A stretch of 64,000 nucleotides of DNA from Slackia sp. (GCA_020725885.1 DYEA01000007.1:124001-188000), one strand, 5' to 3'; counted from the first letter of the stretch, positions 27,358-36,976 are shown. A program made the numbers and translations. The notes: generated from the letters alone by a model not told the origin.

Positions 27358-28295
27358 CGGCCCGCGTGCTGACCTTCGAGCAGGGGATGCTGCCGCTCGG
27401 ACCCGCTGTCGCCGCCATCGGCGTCTTCGACGGCGTGCACCTCGGCCACCAGGCGCTCGTCCGGACGTGCCGCGAGCGCGCCGCCCAGGAAGGCGCGTCC
27501 TCTATCGTCGTCACCTTCGACCGCGACCCCGACCGCGTGGTGGCTCCGGACCGCGCGGCTCCCCAGCTCCTGGAGCTCGACGACAAGGTGGCGGCTCTCG
27601 CGGAGCTCGGCGTCGACTGGATCGTCGTCGTGCCGTTCGACGCCGGCGTCGCCTCGATGAGCCCTGAGCGGTTCGTGGACGAGGTCCTGCTCACGGCGTG
27701 CACGCCCGTGGCCGTCGTCGTCGGGCAGGATTTCCGCTTCGGACGGGCCGCCTCGGGCGACGTTGCGGCTCTCGCGGCGCTCGGCGCAGAGCGCTCGTTC
27801 TCCGTCGAGCCGCAGCCGCTCGTCCACGCAGACGGCGCTCCGGTGACCTCGACGCGCGTCCGCTCGCTCGTCGCAACCGGGGACGTCGCCGCCGCAGCGC
27901 GGCTTCTGGGGCGTCCGCACCGGCTGCGCGGTTCGGTCACGCGAGGCAGGGGCGTCGGGGCGCGCCTGGGCGCTCCAACCGCCAACCTCCGGACCCACGG
28001 CTATGCGGCCGTGCCGGCAAGCGGCGTCTACGCGGCCTGGGCGCACCTCGGCTCCCAGCGCATGCCGGCGGCCGTGTCGGTCGGTGCGCCGCCGACCTTC
28101 CCAGACGTTCACGACGGCGTCGAAGTGCACCTGCTCGACTACGACGGCCCTGATCTGTACGGCCACGAGATGGCCGTCGACTTCGTCGACCGCCTTCGCG
28201 GCCTTGCGAAGTTCGAAGACGAGACGGAGCTCGCGGACGCGATCGCGCGCGACGTGGCCCGTGTGCGCACCGTCCTCGGCGAGCAACCACGGTAG
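27354..28295 (+). CDS. ribF: Bifunctional riboflavin kinase / FAD synthetase
   Basis: RibF makes FMN from riboflavin and then FAD; FAD is required by TrmFO. The N-terminal nucleotidyltransferase has [29 protein letters not shown] and the STRVR motif. The C-terminal kinase domain shows [15 protein letters not shown] and [13 protein letters not shown]. Length is 313 residues. The start GTG overlaps truB by 4 bp (GTGA), with AAAGGGGG upstream. Confidence 0.95.
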   Translation: MTARVLTFEQGMLPLGPAVAAIGVFDGVHLGHQALVRTCRERAAQEGASSIVVTFDRDPDRVVAPDRAAPQLLELDDKVAALAELGVDWIVVVPFDAGVASMSPERFVDEVLLTACTPVAVVVGQDFRFGRAASGDVAALAALGAERSFSVEPQPLVHADGAPVTSTRVRSLVATGDVAAAARLLGRPHRLRGSVTRGRGVGARLGAPTANLRTHGYAAVPASGVYAAWAHLGSQRMPAAVSVGAPPTFPDVHDGVEVHLLDYDGPDLYGHEMAVDFVDRLRGLAKFEDETELADAIARDVARVRTVLGEQPR

Positions 28296-28320
28296 CACGC
28301 GCGCACCGCAGCGTCGGCTG

Positions 28321-28329
28321 TGCTATCAT
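28321..28329 (+). promoter_or_regulatory. Extended -10 promoter of rpsO
   Basis: TGC directly followed by TATCAT (28324-28329). There is no clear -35, which fits an extended -10 promoter. The predicted start near 28336 gives a leader of about 85 nt. Confidence 0.5.
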
Positions 28330-28349
28330 TCTCAGGTTGGTTCTGGATA

Positions 28350-28396
28350 CCCACGACTTGGATCAGCGATCCACCGGCGCTCTTCTCGGTCGTGGG
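28350..28396 (+). promoter_or_regulatory. Structured rpsO leader, candidate S15 autoregulatory RNA
   Basis: An 8-bp helix CCCACGAC / GTCGTGGG (28350-28357 with 28389-28396) encloses a second 6-bp hairpin TGGATC / GATCCA (28359-28364 with 28368-28373) and a 15-nt single-stranded arm. This junction-like fold lies 24 nt before the S15 start codon. Other bacteria use unrelated leader folds of this kind for S15 feedback. Confidence 0.55.
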
Positions 28397-28420
28397 CGGA
28401 TGACGGACGAAAGGGTGGAC

Positions 28421-28690
28421 ATGGCACTGTCGAAGGACGTCAAGGCGCAGATCATCGCCGAGCACGCGCGAGGCGAAGGCGACACGGGGTCGCCGGAGGT
28501 GCAGATCGCGCTGCTCACGCAGCGGATCAAAGACCTGACCGAGCACCTGCGGTACCACAAGCACGACCACCACACCCGCCGCGGGCTGCTCAAGCTCGTC
28601 GGCCAGCGCCGCAGGCTGCTGAACTACCTGAAGAAGACCGACATCGAGCGATACCGCGCGCTCATCGCGAAGCTCGGCCTTCGCAGCTGA
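28421..28690 (+). CDS. rpsO: 30S ribosomal protein S15
   Basis: S15 is a primary binder of the 16S central domain and forms a bridge to the 50S subunit. The 89-residue product begins [33 protein letters not shown] and contains [32 protein letters not shown]. The ATG at 28421 matches the family length exactly and has AAAGGGTGG upstream; in-frame starts further upstream fall in the structured leader. It is closed by a strong hairpin. Confidence 0.98.
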   Translation: MALSKDVKAQIIAEHARGEGDTGSPEVQIALLTQRIKDLTEHLRYHKHDHHTRRGLLKLVGQRRRLLNYLKKTDIERYRALIAKLGLRS

Positions 28691-28710
28691 TCGCGCAAAG
28701 AGAGGCTCGC

Positions 28711-28740
28711 AGAAGGCGGGAGAGACCTCCCGCCTTCTTG
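28711..28740 (+). terminator. Intrinsic terminator after rpsO
   Basis: A perfect 12-bp stem AGAAGGCGGGAG / CTCCCGCCTTCT with an AGAC loop, 20 bp after the rpsO stop. The T tract is short, so some read-through into pnp is likely, as in other rpsO-pnp operons. Confidence 0.75.
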
Positions 28741-28750
28741 CCGATTGCCA

Positions 28751-28778
28751 CGCTGAACGGGAATGACTCCCGTCAGCG
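28751..28778 (+). promoter_or_regulatory. Hairpin in the pnp leader
   Basis: CGCTG-A-ACGGGA pairs with TCCCGT-CAGCG (eleven pairs with one bulged A) around an ATGAC loop, 28 nt before pnp. In E. coli a leader hairpin is cut by RNase III and used by PNPase to repress its own synthesis. A similar role here is inference. Confidence 0.5.
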
Positions 28779-28806
28779 GAGATGACGAAGAGGAAGAAGA
28801 AGAGGC

Positions 28807-30972
28807 ATGGGAAAAGTCACTGAGCAGTTCGAGCTGTACGGCAAAACCTACTCGCTGGAGACCGGCGAGCTGGCGAAGCAGGCGGGGGGAGCGGTCGTCG
28901 TCCGCCAGGGCGACAGCGTCGTGCTCGTCACCGCGGTGGCGAGCAAGGAGTCGAAGGACCTCGACTTCTTCCCGCTCACGGTTGACTTCGAAGAGCGCAT
29001 GTACGCCGCGGGCAAGCTTCCCGGCGGCTTCATCAAGCGCGAGGCGCGTCCGAGCGAGAAGGCGATACTCACGGCACGCATGATCGACCGTCCGATACGC
29101 GCCGCGTTCGCGGATGGGTTCCGAAACGAGGTGCAGATCATCGGCACCGTGCTCTCCGCCGATCAGGAGCACCAAGTCGACGTCATCTCCATCATGGGCG
29201 CCTCCGCGGCGCTCATGATCGCGGGAGTCCCGTTCGAAGGACCGCTCGCCGGCGTCCGCATCTCGCGCACCGCCGACGGGGAGTGGCTCGTGAACCCGAC
29301 GTTCGAGGAGACCGAGGCGTCCGACCTCGACCTCGTCGTCGCCGGCTCGAAAGACGCCATCTTCATGGTCGAGGCGGGCGCCAAGATGGTCTCGGAAGAG
29401 GACATGCTCGCGGCGCTCGAGTTCGCCCAGGAGGCCATCGCCGAGTTCTGCTCCGTCCAGGAGCGGTTCCTGTCGAAGATCGACATCACGCCGATGGAGG
29501 TCGTGCTCGACGAGCCGCCGGCGGAGTTGTGGGACCGCATCCGTTCCCTCGGCGCCGACAAGATGCGGGCCGCGCTTCACAACCCGGACAAGCACGCCCG
29601 GATGGACGCGGTGGCCGCGGTCAAAGAGGAGATCAAGGCGTCGTTCAGCGAGGAGGAGCTCGCCGCACACGGCAAGCACGTCAAGGCGCTGCTCAAACGG
29701 CTGGAGAAGGAGACCATGCGGGCGATGGTCCTCGACGAGGGCGAGCGCGCCGACGGACGCGGCCTCACCGAGATCCGCCCGATCTCGTGCGTGGCGGGCT
29801 ACCTGCCGCGCAGCCATGGCTCAGGGCTGTTCACCCGGGGCCAGACGCAGGTGCTCTCGGTGCTCACGCTCGGCATGCTCTCAGAGTGGCAGCGCATCGA
29901 CACCATCGACGTGATGGAAGGGAAGCGCTACCTGCACCACTACAACTTCCCGCCGTTCTGCACCGGCGAGATCGGGTTCATGCGCGGCCCGAAGCGCCGC
30001 GACATCGGGCACGGCGCGCTCGCCGAGCGGGCGCTTTTGCCGGTGATCCCGCCGGAAGAGGAGTTCCCGTACACCATCCGCATCGTCTCTGAGGTGCTCG
30101 AGAGCAACGGCTCCTCGTCCATGGCCTCGGTGTGCGGCTCGACGCTCGCGCTCATGGACGCAGGCGTCCCGATCAAGGCGCCCGTCTCGGGCGTGGCGAT
30201 GGGGCTCATCAAGGAGGGCGACCGCGTCGCGGTGCTCACCGACATCCAGGGCCTCGAGGACTTCCTCGGCGACATGGACTTCAAGGTAGCGGGGACCGCC
30301 GACGGCATCACGGCGCTGCAGATGGACAACAAGGCCAAGGGCCTGTCGGTCGACATCCTGCGTCAGGCGCTCATGCAAGCCAAAGAGGCGCGGGCGTTCA
30401 TCCTGAGCAAGATGCTGGAAGCGATTCCGGAGCCGCGGGCGGACCTCTCGCCGTACGCTCCACGCATCATCACCATCAAGATCCCGACGGACAAGATCCG
30501 CGACGTGATCGGCCCCGGCGGCAAGGTCATCCGCAGCATCATCGAGGCCACGGGCGCCGAGATCGACGTGAACGACGACGGCACCGTGTACGTCGCCTCG
30601 CGCGACGCGGGCGGCCTGGAGGCAGTCGAGCGCATCAAGCAGCTCACCCGCGAGGTCGAGGTGGGCGAGGTCTACAAGGGCCGCGTCGTGGCCATCCAGC
30701 CCTTCGGCGCCTTCGTCGAGCTGCTTCCGGGACGCGACGGCCTGCTCCACATCTCGCGCATGGCCAAGGGCCGGCTCGCGAAGGTCGAGGACGTCTTGAA
30801 CATCGGCGACGAGGTCGAGGTCGTCGTGCTGGAGATCGACGAGCGCGGCAAGGTAAGCCTCGATGCTGTCAACAAGTTCGACGTGCCAGAAGGCAGCGCA
30901 GCGCCGCACTCCGCTCCTGAGCGCAGAGACGACGTGCGCGGCCACGACCGCAGACCGCGCCGCCGCCGGTAG
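28807..30972 (+). CDS. pnp: Polynucleotide phosphorylase
   Basis: PNPase degrades RNA 3' to 5' with phosphate. The 721-residue protein has two RNase PH domains (about 12-140 and 320-455), a helical domain between them, a KH domain (IPTDKIRDVIGPGGKVIRSI) and an S1 domain (GEVYKGRVVAIQPFGAFVEL). Signature residues appear in FTRGQTQVLSV and DIGHGALAERAL. The last 30 residues are basic and probably bind RNA. With RNase J (35303) and RNase Y (47120) the window carries a full Gram-positive-like decay set. Confidence 0.97.
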   Translation: MGKVTEQFELYGKTYSLETGELAKQAGGAVVVRQGDSVVLVTAVASKESKDLDFFPLTVDFEERMYAAGKLPGGFIKREARPSEKAILTARMIDRPIRAAFADGFRNEVQIIGTVLSADQEHQVDVISIMGASAALMIAGVPFEGPLAGVRISRTADGEWLVNPTFEETEASDLDLVVAGSKDAIFMVEAGAKMVSEEDMLAALEFAQEAIAEFCSVQERFLSKIDITPMEVVLDEPPAELWDRIRSLGADKMRAALHNPDKHARMDAVAAVKEEIKASFSEEELAAHGKHVKALLKRLEKETMRAMVLDEGERADGRGLTEIRPISCVAGYLPRSHGSGLFTRGQTQVLSVLTLGMLSEWQRIDTIDVMEGKRYLHHYNFPPFCTGEIGFMRGPKRRDIGHGALAERALLPVIPPEEEFPYTIRIVSEVLESNGSSSMASVCGSTLALMDAGVPIKAPVSGVAMGLIKEGDRVAVLTDIQGLEDFLGDMDFKVAGTADGITALQMDNKAKGLSVDILRQALMQAKEARAFILSKMLEAIPEPRADLSPYAPRIITIKIPTDKIRDVIGPGGKVIRSIIEATGAEIDVNDDGTVYVASRDAGGLEAVERIKQLTREVEVGEVYKGRVVAIQPFGAFVELLPGRDGLLHISRMAKGRLAKVEDVLNIGDEVEVVVLEIDERGKVSLDAVNKFDVPEGSAAPHSAPERRDDVRGHDRRPRRRR

Positions 30973-30984
30973 CCTGGAGCCCGC

Positions 30985-32244
30985 ATGGCGGTCCCGTTCT
31001 ACGAGCGCACGCTCGCGAGCAACGGCGTCGAGGTCATCACCGAGACCATCGACGCCGTCCGCTCCGTCGCGGTCGGCGTCTGGGTGCGCGTCGGAAGCCG
31101 CGACGAGACCCCGCCCGAGGCGGGCATGTCGCACTTCATGGAGCACATGGCGTTCAAGGGCACGCCCACCCGTTCGGCCCAGGATATCTCCACGACGTTC
31201 GAGCGCCTGGGAGCCGAGTTCAACGCTTTCACGAGCAAGGAGTACACCTGCTTCTTCGCGCGGGTGATCGATGAGCGCCTCGAAGACGCGTTCGAGGTGC
31301 TGGCCGACATGGTGTCGAACGCGCTGCTCGCACAAGACGCAGTGCTCTCTGAGCGCGAGGTCGTCCTCGAGGAGATCGCCCGGCACGACGACACGCCCGA
31401 CGACGCCGTGCACGACCTGTTCGCCTCCGCGCTGCTTTCGGGCCACCCGCTCGGCGAGCCCGTGCTGGGGCGTCGCGAGACCGTCGGGGCGTTCACCCGC
31501 GAGGCCGTGGCGAGCTTCAAGCAGCGCCACTACACCGCGGGGAACCTCGTCGTCGCGGCCGCAGGCCACGTCGACCACGCTCGCGTGGTGGCGTGCGTGG
31601 AGCGCTGGCTCGCCGTCCCGCGCTCACAGGCGAGTGACCGCCGGCTGGCATCCCCGACGCCGGCCCCAAACCTGCGCGTCGTGACGCGCGAGACCGAGCA
31701 GGCCCACATCTGCTGGGGAGTCCCTGGCCTTCCTGCTCGCTCTGACGAACGGTTCGTCCTGGCGGTGCTCGACGGGCTGTTCGGCGGAGGGATGGCCTCC
31801 CGGTTGTTCCAGGAGGTCCGCGAGAAGCGGGGGCTCGCGTACGCGGTCTACTCGTACCACTCGCTGTTCCTCGACACCGGAGAGGTCGTCGTCTACGCAG
31901 GCACGCGTCCCGACAACGCTCGCGAGGTCGTGCGCATCGTTTCCGAAGAAGCGGCGCGGCTGGCCGCCGATGGAGCGTCCGACGAGGAGGTGCACCGCGT
32001 AAAGGAGCACCTCAAGGGGCAGATGGTGTTGTCGCTTGAGAACACGCGCGCACGGATGAGCCGCCTCGGCAAGAGCGCGGTGACCGACACAGAGATCCTG
32101 TCGGTCGACGAGCTCATCGCTCGCATCGACGCGGTGACGCCCGGCGACGTGCATGTGCTCGCCCAGAAGCTCTTCGGCCAGCCGAAGACCATCGCGATGA
32201 TCGCTCCGCTCGACGCGGACGCGGTCGCGGAGTTCGCACGATGA
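30985..32244 (+). CDS. M16 family zinc metallopeptidase
   Basis: M16 peptidases cut small peptides within a closed chamber. The inverted zinc motif HFMEH (His50, Glu53, His54) is intact and is followed about 76 residues later by the glutamate-rich helix (SEREVVLEEIARHDD) that holds the third ligand. The C-terminal half (HICWGVPGLPARSDERFVL, then LRSV-like SRLFQEVREKRGLAYAVYSYHS) forms the second M16 domain. At 419 residues it matches B. subtilis MlpA (YmxG), which also follows pnp. Its substrate is unknown. Confidence 0.92.
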   Translation: MAVPFYERTLASNGVEVITETIDAVRSVAVGVWVRVGSRDETPPEAGMSHFMEHMAFKGTPTRSAQDISTTFERLGAEFNAFTSKEYTCFFARVIDERLEDAFEVLADMVSNALLAQDAVLSEREVVLEEIARHDDTPDDAVHDLFASALLSGHPLGEPVLGRRETVGAFTREAVASFKQRHYTAGNLVVAAAGHVDHARVVACVERWLAVPRSQASDRRLASPTPAPNLRVVTRETEQAHICWGVPGLPARSDERFVLAVLDGLFGGGMASRLFQEVREKRGLAYAVYSYHSLFLDTGEVVVYAGTRPDNAREVVRIVSEEAARLAADGASDEEVHRVKEHLKGQMVLSLENTRARMSRLGKSAVTDTEILSVDELIARIDAVTPGDVHVLAQKLFGQPKTIAMIAPLDADAVAEFAR

Positions 32245-32260
32245 GCGCGCGGAGGTGACG

Positions 32261-33034
32261 ATGATGATCCGTGTAGCCGTCACAGGCGCATACGGGAAGA
32301 TGGGCAGGGAGGTCGTCCGCGCGGTTGCTGCCGAGCCGGACATGGCAGTCGTAGCAGCCATCGACCCGCTGCACGCGGGCGAGACGGTAGAAGGCGTCCG
32401 GGTCACCGCGGACTTGAAGGACGCCATCACCGCGAGCGCACCGGACGTCCTCGTCGACTTCACCAGGCCCGAGGCGGTGGTACAGAACGTCAGGACTGCA
32501 GCGCTCGCGGGCGTCGATTGCGTGGTCGGCACCACCGGCGTGCCTGTGGAGTCCTTCGATGAGATCGCCACCCAAGCACCAGAGGGCGTGTGCGTGTTCG
32601 TGGCGCCGAACTTCGCGATCGGCGCGGTCCTCATGATGCGCTTCGCCCAGGAAGCGGCCCGCTTCATGCCGCACGTCGAGATCGTCGAGCTCCACCACGA
32701 CAGGAAGGCTGACGCTCCGTCGGGTACTGCCCTGCGCACCGCCGAGAGGATCGCGCAGGCCCGCTCGGCCGTGCCCGCGGCCCCGGGACGAGAGACCGAG
32801 GTCGCCGATGGCGCCCGCGGCGCCGTGGTCGCCGGCGTGACGGTGCACTCGGTGCGCCTGCCGGGGCTCGTCGCACACCAAGAGGTCATCTTCGGAGGCC
32901 AAGGCCAGACGCTGACGATCAGGCACGACTCGATCGACCGCACGAGCTTCATGCCTGGCGTCGTGCTCGCCATCCGTTCTGTCCGCAGTCGCAGCGGCCT
33001 GGTCGTCGGGCTCGAGGAGCTCCTTGGGCTGTGA
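32261..33034 (+). CDS. dapB: 4-hydroxy-tetrahydrodipicolinate reductase
   Basis: DapB reduces the DapA product with NAD(P)H on the way to diaminopimelate and lysine. The N-terminal motif VAVTGAYGKMGREVV binds the dinucleotide, VVGTTGVP and APNFAIGAVLM surround the active site, and ELHHDRKADAPSGTAL contains the substrate-binding signature. It is 257 residues long. ATG 32261 follows GGAGG at 5 bp; ATG 32264 is equally possible. It is coupled to lysC by a 4-bp overlap. Confidence 0.95.
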   Translation: MMIRVAVTGAYGKMGREVVRAVAAEPDMAVVAAIDPLHAGETVEGVRVTADLKDAITASAPDVLVDFTRPEAVVQNVRTAALAGVDCVVGTTGVPVESFDEIATQAPEGVCVFVAPNFAIGAVLMMRFAQEAARFMPHVEIVELHHDRKADAPSGTALRTAERIAQARSAVPAAPGRETEVADGARGAVVAGVTVHSVRLPGLVAHQEVIFGGQGQTLTIRHDSIDRTSFMPGVVLAIRSVRSRSGLVVGLEELLGL

Positions 33035-34254
33035 CCGCCGAGACCCCTATCGTCGTGATGAAGTTCGGCGGGACGTCCGTGGCGACCGCCGAAGGACGGG
33101 CGGCGCTCGCACGCCGAGTGCTCGAAGCGCTGGAAGCCGAACGCCGGCCCGTGGTCGTCGTCTCGGCGATGGGCCGCCGTGGGGACGCCTACGCCACCGA
33201 CACGCTGCTCGGCCTCATCGGGAGGCTGCCGTCGACGCCTGAAGAGCGCGACCTCCTGGCTTCAGTGGGAGAGGTCATATCGGCCGTGGTCGTCGCCGCG
33301 GAGCTGCGAGCGGCGGGGATCGAGTCCCGCGCCTTCACCGGCGCCGATGCCGGCATCCGCACCGACGGCGTCCACGGCAACGCGACCGTGACGGAGATCC
33401 GCCCCTACGCGCTGCTGACCGCGCTGGAGGACCGGGTCGTCCCGGTCGTCGCCGGCTTCCAGGGCGTCGGCCCTGACGGGTCCATCACCACGCTCGGCCG
33501 CGGCGGGAGCGACACCACCGCGTGCGCCCTCGGAATCGCGCTCCAGGCGGAGTCGGTCGAGATCTACACCGACGTCGACGGCGTCATGACGGCAGACCCG
33601 CGCGCATGCGACGCCGCGACTGTGCTCACGGTCATCCGGTCTGACGAGCTCCACCAGATGGCCCAGCACGGGGCCCGAGTCGTCCACACGCCCGCTGCGG
33701 AGATGGCTGCAGCGAGCGGCCTTACCGTACGCGTGCGGAACACCTTCTCCGACCATCCGGGCACGCTGGTGGCGGACATCGCCGCGTACCAGCCGCGGTC
33801 CGTCGCCACGGCCGTCTCCCAGATCCGCAGCGTCGCGCGGTTCCTGGTCGATCTCGAGGCGCCCGCAGGCACTCGGGAGCACACGACGGCGCAGACCGCC
33901 GTGTTCCAAGCCATGGCCGATGCGGGCATCTCCCTCGACATGTTCACGCCGACCGACGGGAAGCTCGTCTTCTCCGTGGCTGCTGCCGACGTCGAGAGCG
34001 TGCAGGCCGCCCTCAAGCGCCTCGGCAAGCCGTTCGCCGTCGAGCAGCCGCTCGCGAAAGTCACCCTCATCGGCGCCGGGATGCACGGTGTCCCCGGCGT
34101 CATGGCGCGCGTCGCCCGGTGCCTCGACGAGGCCGGCGTGACGATCCTGCAGACCGCCGACAGCCACGCCACGATCTCGGTCCTCGTTCCCGACGAGCAG
34201 GCCGAGACGGCCGTCAAGGCGCTGCACGACGGGTTCCGCCTCGGTGACGGCTGA
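33031..34254 (+). CDS. lysC: Aspartate kinase
   Basis: Aspartate kinase starts the lysine/threonine/methionine pathway by phosphorylating aspartate. The kinase core begins VVMKFGGTSVA and includes GRGGSDTTACALGIALQAESVEIYTDVDGVMTADPR, spaced. After residue about 265 there are two ACT domains that bind inhibitory amino acids. At 407 residues it is the usual monofunctional form. The gene lies between dapB and dapA; asd, the next step, is not in the window. Confidence 0.95.
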   Translation: MTAETPIVVMKFGGTSVATAEGRAALARRVLEALEAERRPVVVVSAMGRRGDAYATDTLLGLIGRLPSTPEERDLLASVGEVISAVVVAAELRAAGIESRAFTGADAGIRTDGVHGNATVTEIRPYALLTALEDRVVPVVAGFQGVGPDGSITTLGRGGSDTTACALGIALQAESVEIYTDVDGVMTADPRACDAATVLTVIRSDELHQMAQHGARVVHTPAAEMAAASGLTVRVRNTFSDHPGTLVADIAAYQPRSVATAVSQIRSVARFLVDLEAPAGTREHTTAQTAVFQAMADAGISLDMFTPTDGKLVFSVAAADVESVQAALKRLGKPFAVEQPLAKVTLIGAGMHGVPGVMARVARCLDEAGVTILQTADSHATISVLVPDEQAETAVKALHDGFRLGDG

Positions 34255-34307
34255 GCCCGTCTTCAAACGGCCCGGACTGCCCAGTGTGGCACAATACTGG
34301 AGTCGAA

Positions 34308-34325
34308 GCCCGCAGGCATGCGGGC
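34308..34325 (+). terminator. Hairpin between lysC and dapA
   Basis: A perfect 7-bp stem GCCCGCA / TGCGGGC with a GGCA loop lies 35 bp before dapA. There is no T tract. The preceding sequence holds TGG-CACAAT (34287-34295), a weak extended -10 match, so this may be a leader hairpin of dapA rather than a terminator. Confidence 0.35.
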
Positions 34326-34359
34326 CATGCATGGAATCGTCGCTGATGAGGAGCACGAC

Positions 34360-35253
34360 ATGAGCACGCCACGGTTCGGCCGCCTGATCACGGCCATGGT
34401 CACGCCGTTCACGCCCGACCTCGAGCTCGACCTCGGGCGCGCGCAGGAGCTCGCGGTCCGTCTGTTGGACGAGGGTTCGGACGCGCTCGTGCTGTGCGGG
34501 ACCACGGGCGAGTCGCCCACGGTCTTCTACGACCAGAAGATGGACCTCTTCCGCGCAGTCGTCGAGGCGGTGGACGGGCGCGCCCCGCTGATCGCGAACG
34601 TCGGAGACAACTGCACGGCCGACTCCGTCGAGTTTGCCCGCGATGTGGCGAAGCTCGGCGTCGACGGCCTCATGGCCGTGGTGCCCTATTACAATAAGCC
34701 GCCGCAGGAAGGCCTGTACCGGCACTTCCGGGCCATCGCAGAGGCCGTCGACCTGCCCGTCGTCTTGTACAACATCCCCGGCAGGTGCGTGATCAACATG
34801 GAGCCGGCGACGATCCTGCGGCTGGCGCACGACGTCGAGAACATCGTGGCGCTCAAGCAGGCGAACGCCGACCTGGCGCAGGCGGCCACCGTCATCTCGC
34901 AGGCTCCCGACGGCTTCGAGGTCTTCGCGGGAGATGACGAGCTCACGCTGCCGATGATGGCGCTCGGCGGGACTGGCGTGATCTCGACGATCGGCAATGT
35001 CGCGAGCCGCCGTTTCCGCGAGCTGGTCTACGCACAGGCCGAAGGCGACCACACGCGAGCCCTGCGTGTGCACCTCGAACTGCTGCCGCTCATGAAGGCG
35101 CTCTTCATGACGAGCAACCCGATCATGGTCAAGAAGGCGCTCGAGCTCATCGGCTTCCCCGTCGGGGGGCTGCGTCTGCCGCTGGTGGAGGCCACCGAGG
35201 AGCAGACCGCCGAGCTCGCGCGCGTGATGCGGCACCTCGGCATGATCGACTGA
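34360..35253 (+). CDS. dapA: 4-hydroxy-tetrahydrodipicolinate synthase
   Basis: DapA joins pyruvate and aspartate semialdehyde. The TIM-barrel protein has GTTGESPTV, YYNKPPQEGLY and LYNIPGR with the conserved tyrosine, and the Schiff-base Lys166 in IVALKQANADL. It is 297 residues from the ATG at 34360, which follows GAGGAG; an in-frame ATG at 34318 lies within the hairpin region and is less likely. It is followed by RNase J, as in many Gram-positives. Confidence 0.95.
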   Translation: MSTPRFGRLITAMVTPFTPDLELDLGRAQELAVRLLDEGSDALVLCGTTGESPTVFYDQKMDLFRAVVEAVDGRAPLIANVGDNCTADSVEFARDVAKLGVDGLMAVVPYYNKPPQEGLYRHFRAIAEAVDLPVVLYNIPGRCVINMEPATILRLAHDVENIVALKQANADLAQAATVISQAPDGFEVFAGDDELTLPMMALGGTGVISTIGNVASRRFRELVYAQAEGDHTRALRVHLELLPLMKALFMTSNPIMVKKALELIGFPVGGLRLPLVEATEEQTAELARVMRHLGMID

Positions 35254-35302
35254 GCAACACGCTGAAGGGCCGCCTGAGGACAAGGAGAACGGAACTCACC
35301 GC

Positions 35303-36976
35303 ATGACCAAACGCAAGGAACGCCTGCGCGTCATCCCCTTAGGCGGGCTTGACGAGATAGGCAAGAACATGACCGTGCTTGAGCTCGGCAACGACATGAT
35401 CGTGATCGACGCCGGGCTGATGTTCCCGGACGACGACACGCCGGGCGTCGACCTCATCCTTCCGGACTACTCGTACGTGCTCAAGCGCAAGGACAAACTG
35501 CGCGGGATCGTCATCACGCACGGCCACGAAGACCACACCGGGGCGCTCCCGTACCTGCTCAAGGACCTCGGGCAGCCCGTCCCCGTGCTCGGGACCCGCC
35601 TCACGCTCGGGCTCGTGAAGGGCAAGCTCGAGGAGCACCGCATCACCAAGCCCAAGCTCCGCGAGATCAAGCCGGGCAGCCACGTGAGCCTCGGCGTCTT
35701 CGGCCTCGACTTCCTCGCGGTGAACCACTCGATTCCAGACGGCGTCGCGGTCCTCGTGCGCACGCCGGTGGCGACGGTTCTGCACACGGGGGACTTCAAG
35801 CTCGACCAGACCCCGATCGATGGGCGTCTCACAGACTACGCGGGCTTCACGAAAGCCGGGCGCGCTGGAGTCACGCTCTTGCTGTCCGACTCCACGAATG
35901 CAGACTCCCAGGGGCACACGCCGAGCGAAGCGGTGGTGGGGGAGACGCTTCGGGCGGTCTTCGCGCAGGCGACGGGCCGCATCATCGTGGCGTCCTTCGC
36001 ATCGCACATCCACCGCCTGCAACAGGTCTGCGACGCCGCGCTCGCATCGGGGCGCAAGGTCGTCGTGACCGGCCGCTCGATGGTGAACAACACCCGCATC
36101 GCCCGGGACCTCGGCTACCTCGACATCCCTGACAGCGAGATCGTCGACGCGTACGAGATGAAGGGGCTGCCTCCCGAGAAGGTCGTCGTGCTGTGCACCG
36201 GCAGCCAAGGCGAGCCGCTCTCGGCGCTCGCGCGCATCGCGAACCGCGACCACAAGACCGTCTCGATCGAGCCCGGCGACACCGTCATCATCTCGGCCTC
36301 GCCGGTGCCGGGCAACGAGAAGGCCGTCTCGCGCGTCATCAACCGCCTGCATAAGGCTGGCGCCACGGTCATCCATAAGGGTTCGGCTCAGGTGCACGTC
36401 TCGGGCCACGGCGCATCCGAAGAGCTCAAGCTCATGTTGAACATGACCCGTCCGCGGTACTTCGTGCCGATCCACGGCGAGACGCGGCATCTCCACGCGC
36501 ACGCGAAGCTCGCGGCGTCTGTGGGGCTGCGCGATGACGCGATCTTCGTGCTCGAGAACGGCCAGTGCCTCGAGATCGACGAGAGCGGCGTCCGCCTCGC
36601 CGAACACGTGGAGAGCGGCGTGAAGTACGTCGACGGCCTGTCTGTGGGCGACGTCGGGCAGGTGGTGCTCCGCGACCGGCAGGTGCTGTCCAGCGACGGG
36701 ATCGCCATGATCGTCGTCGTGATCGACGCGCAGACCGGACGCGTCGCAGCCGAGCCTGAGATCGTGATGCGAGGCGTCGTCCTTACAAGCTCAGATGACG
36801 CAGACGTCGTGGAGGAGATGCGCGCACGGGTGCACAAGGTTCTCGCACGGACCTCGTCCGAGGGCGTGACGGACCACGGCGTCATCAAGAAGGCTCTTCG
36901 CGACTCGTTGTCGTCGTTCGTCTGGGAGCGGAGCAGGATGCGCCCGATGATCATCCCCGTCGTCCTGGAGGTCTGA
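35303..36976 (+). CDS. rnj: Ribonuclease J
   Basis: RNase J is a metallo-beta-lactamase/beta-CASP nuclease with endonuclease and 5'-3' exonuclease activity that processes rRNA and decays mRNA. The zinc motif THGHEDHTGALPYL (73-78) is intact, followed by VNHSIPDGVAV and HTGDFKLDQTP. The beta-CASP and C-terminal parts show ASFASHIHRLQQV, the SASPVPGNEKAV stretch and HVSGHGASEELKLMLN. Length 557 fits. Placement right after dapA is common. Confidence 0.96.
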   Translation: MTKRKERLRVIPLGGLDEIGKNMTVLELGNDMIVIDAGLMFPDDDTPGVDLILPDYSYVLKRKDKLRGIVITHGHEDHTGALPYLLKDLGQPVPVLGTRLTLGLVKGKLEEHRITKPKLREIKPGSHVSLGVFGLDFLAVNHSIPDGVAVLVRTPVATVLHTGDFKLDQTPIDGRLTDYAGFTKAGRAGVTLLLSDSTNADSQGHTPSEAVVGETLRAVFAQATGRIIVASFASHIHRLQQVCDAALASGRKVVVTGRSMVNNTRIARDLGYLDIPDSEIVDAYEMKGLPPEKVVVLCTGSQGEPLSALARIANRDHKTVSIEPGDTVIISASPVPGNEKAVSRVINRLHKAGATVIHKGSAQVHVSGHGASEELKLMLNMTRPRYFVPIHGETRHLHAHAKLAASVGLRDDAIFVLENGQCLEIDESGVRLAEHVESGVKYVDGLSVGDVGQVVLRDRQVLSSDGIAMIVVVIDAQTGRVAAEPEIVMRGVVLTSSDDADVVEEMRARVHKVLARTSSEGVTDHGVIKKALRDSLSSFVWERSRMRPMIIPVVLEV

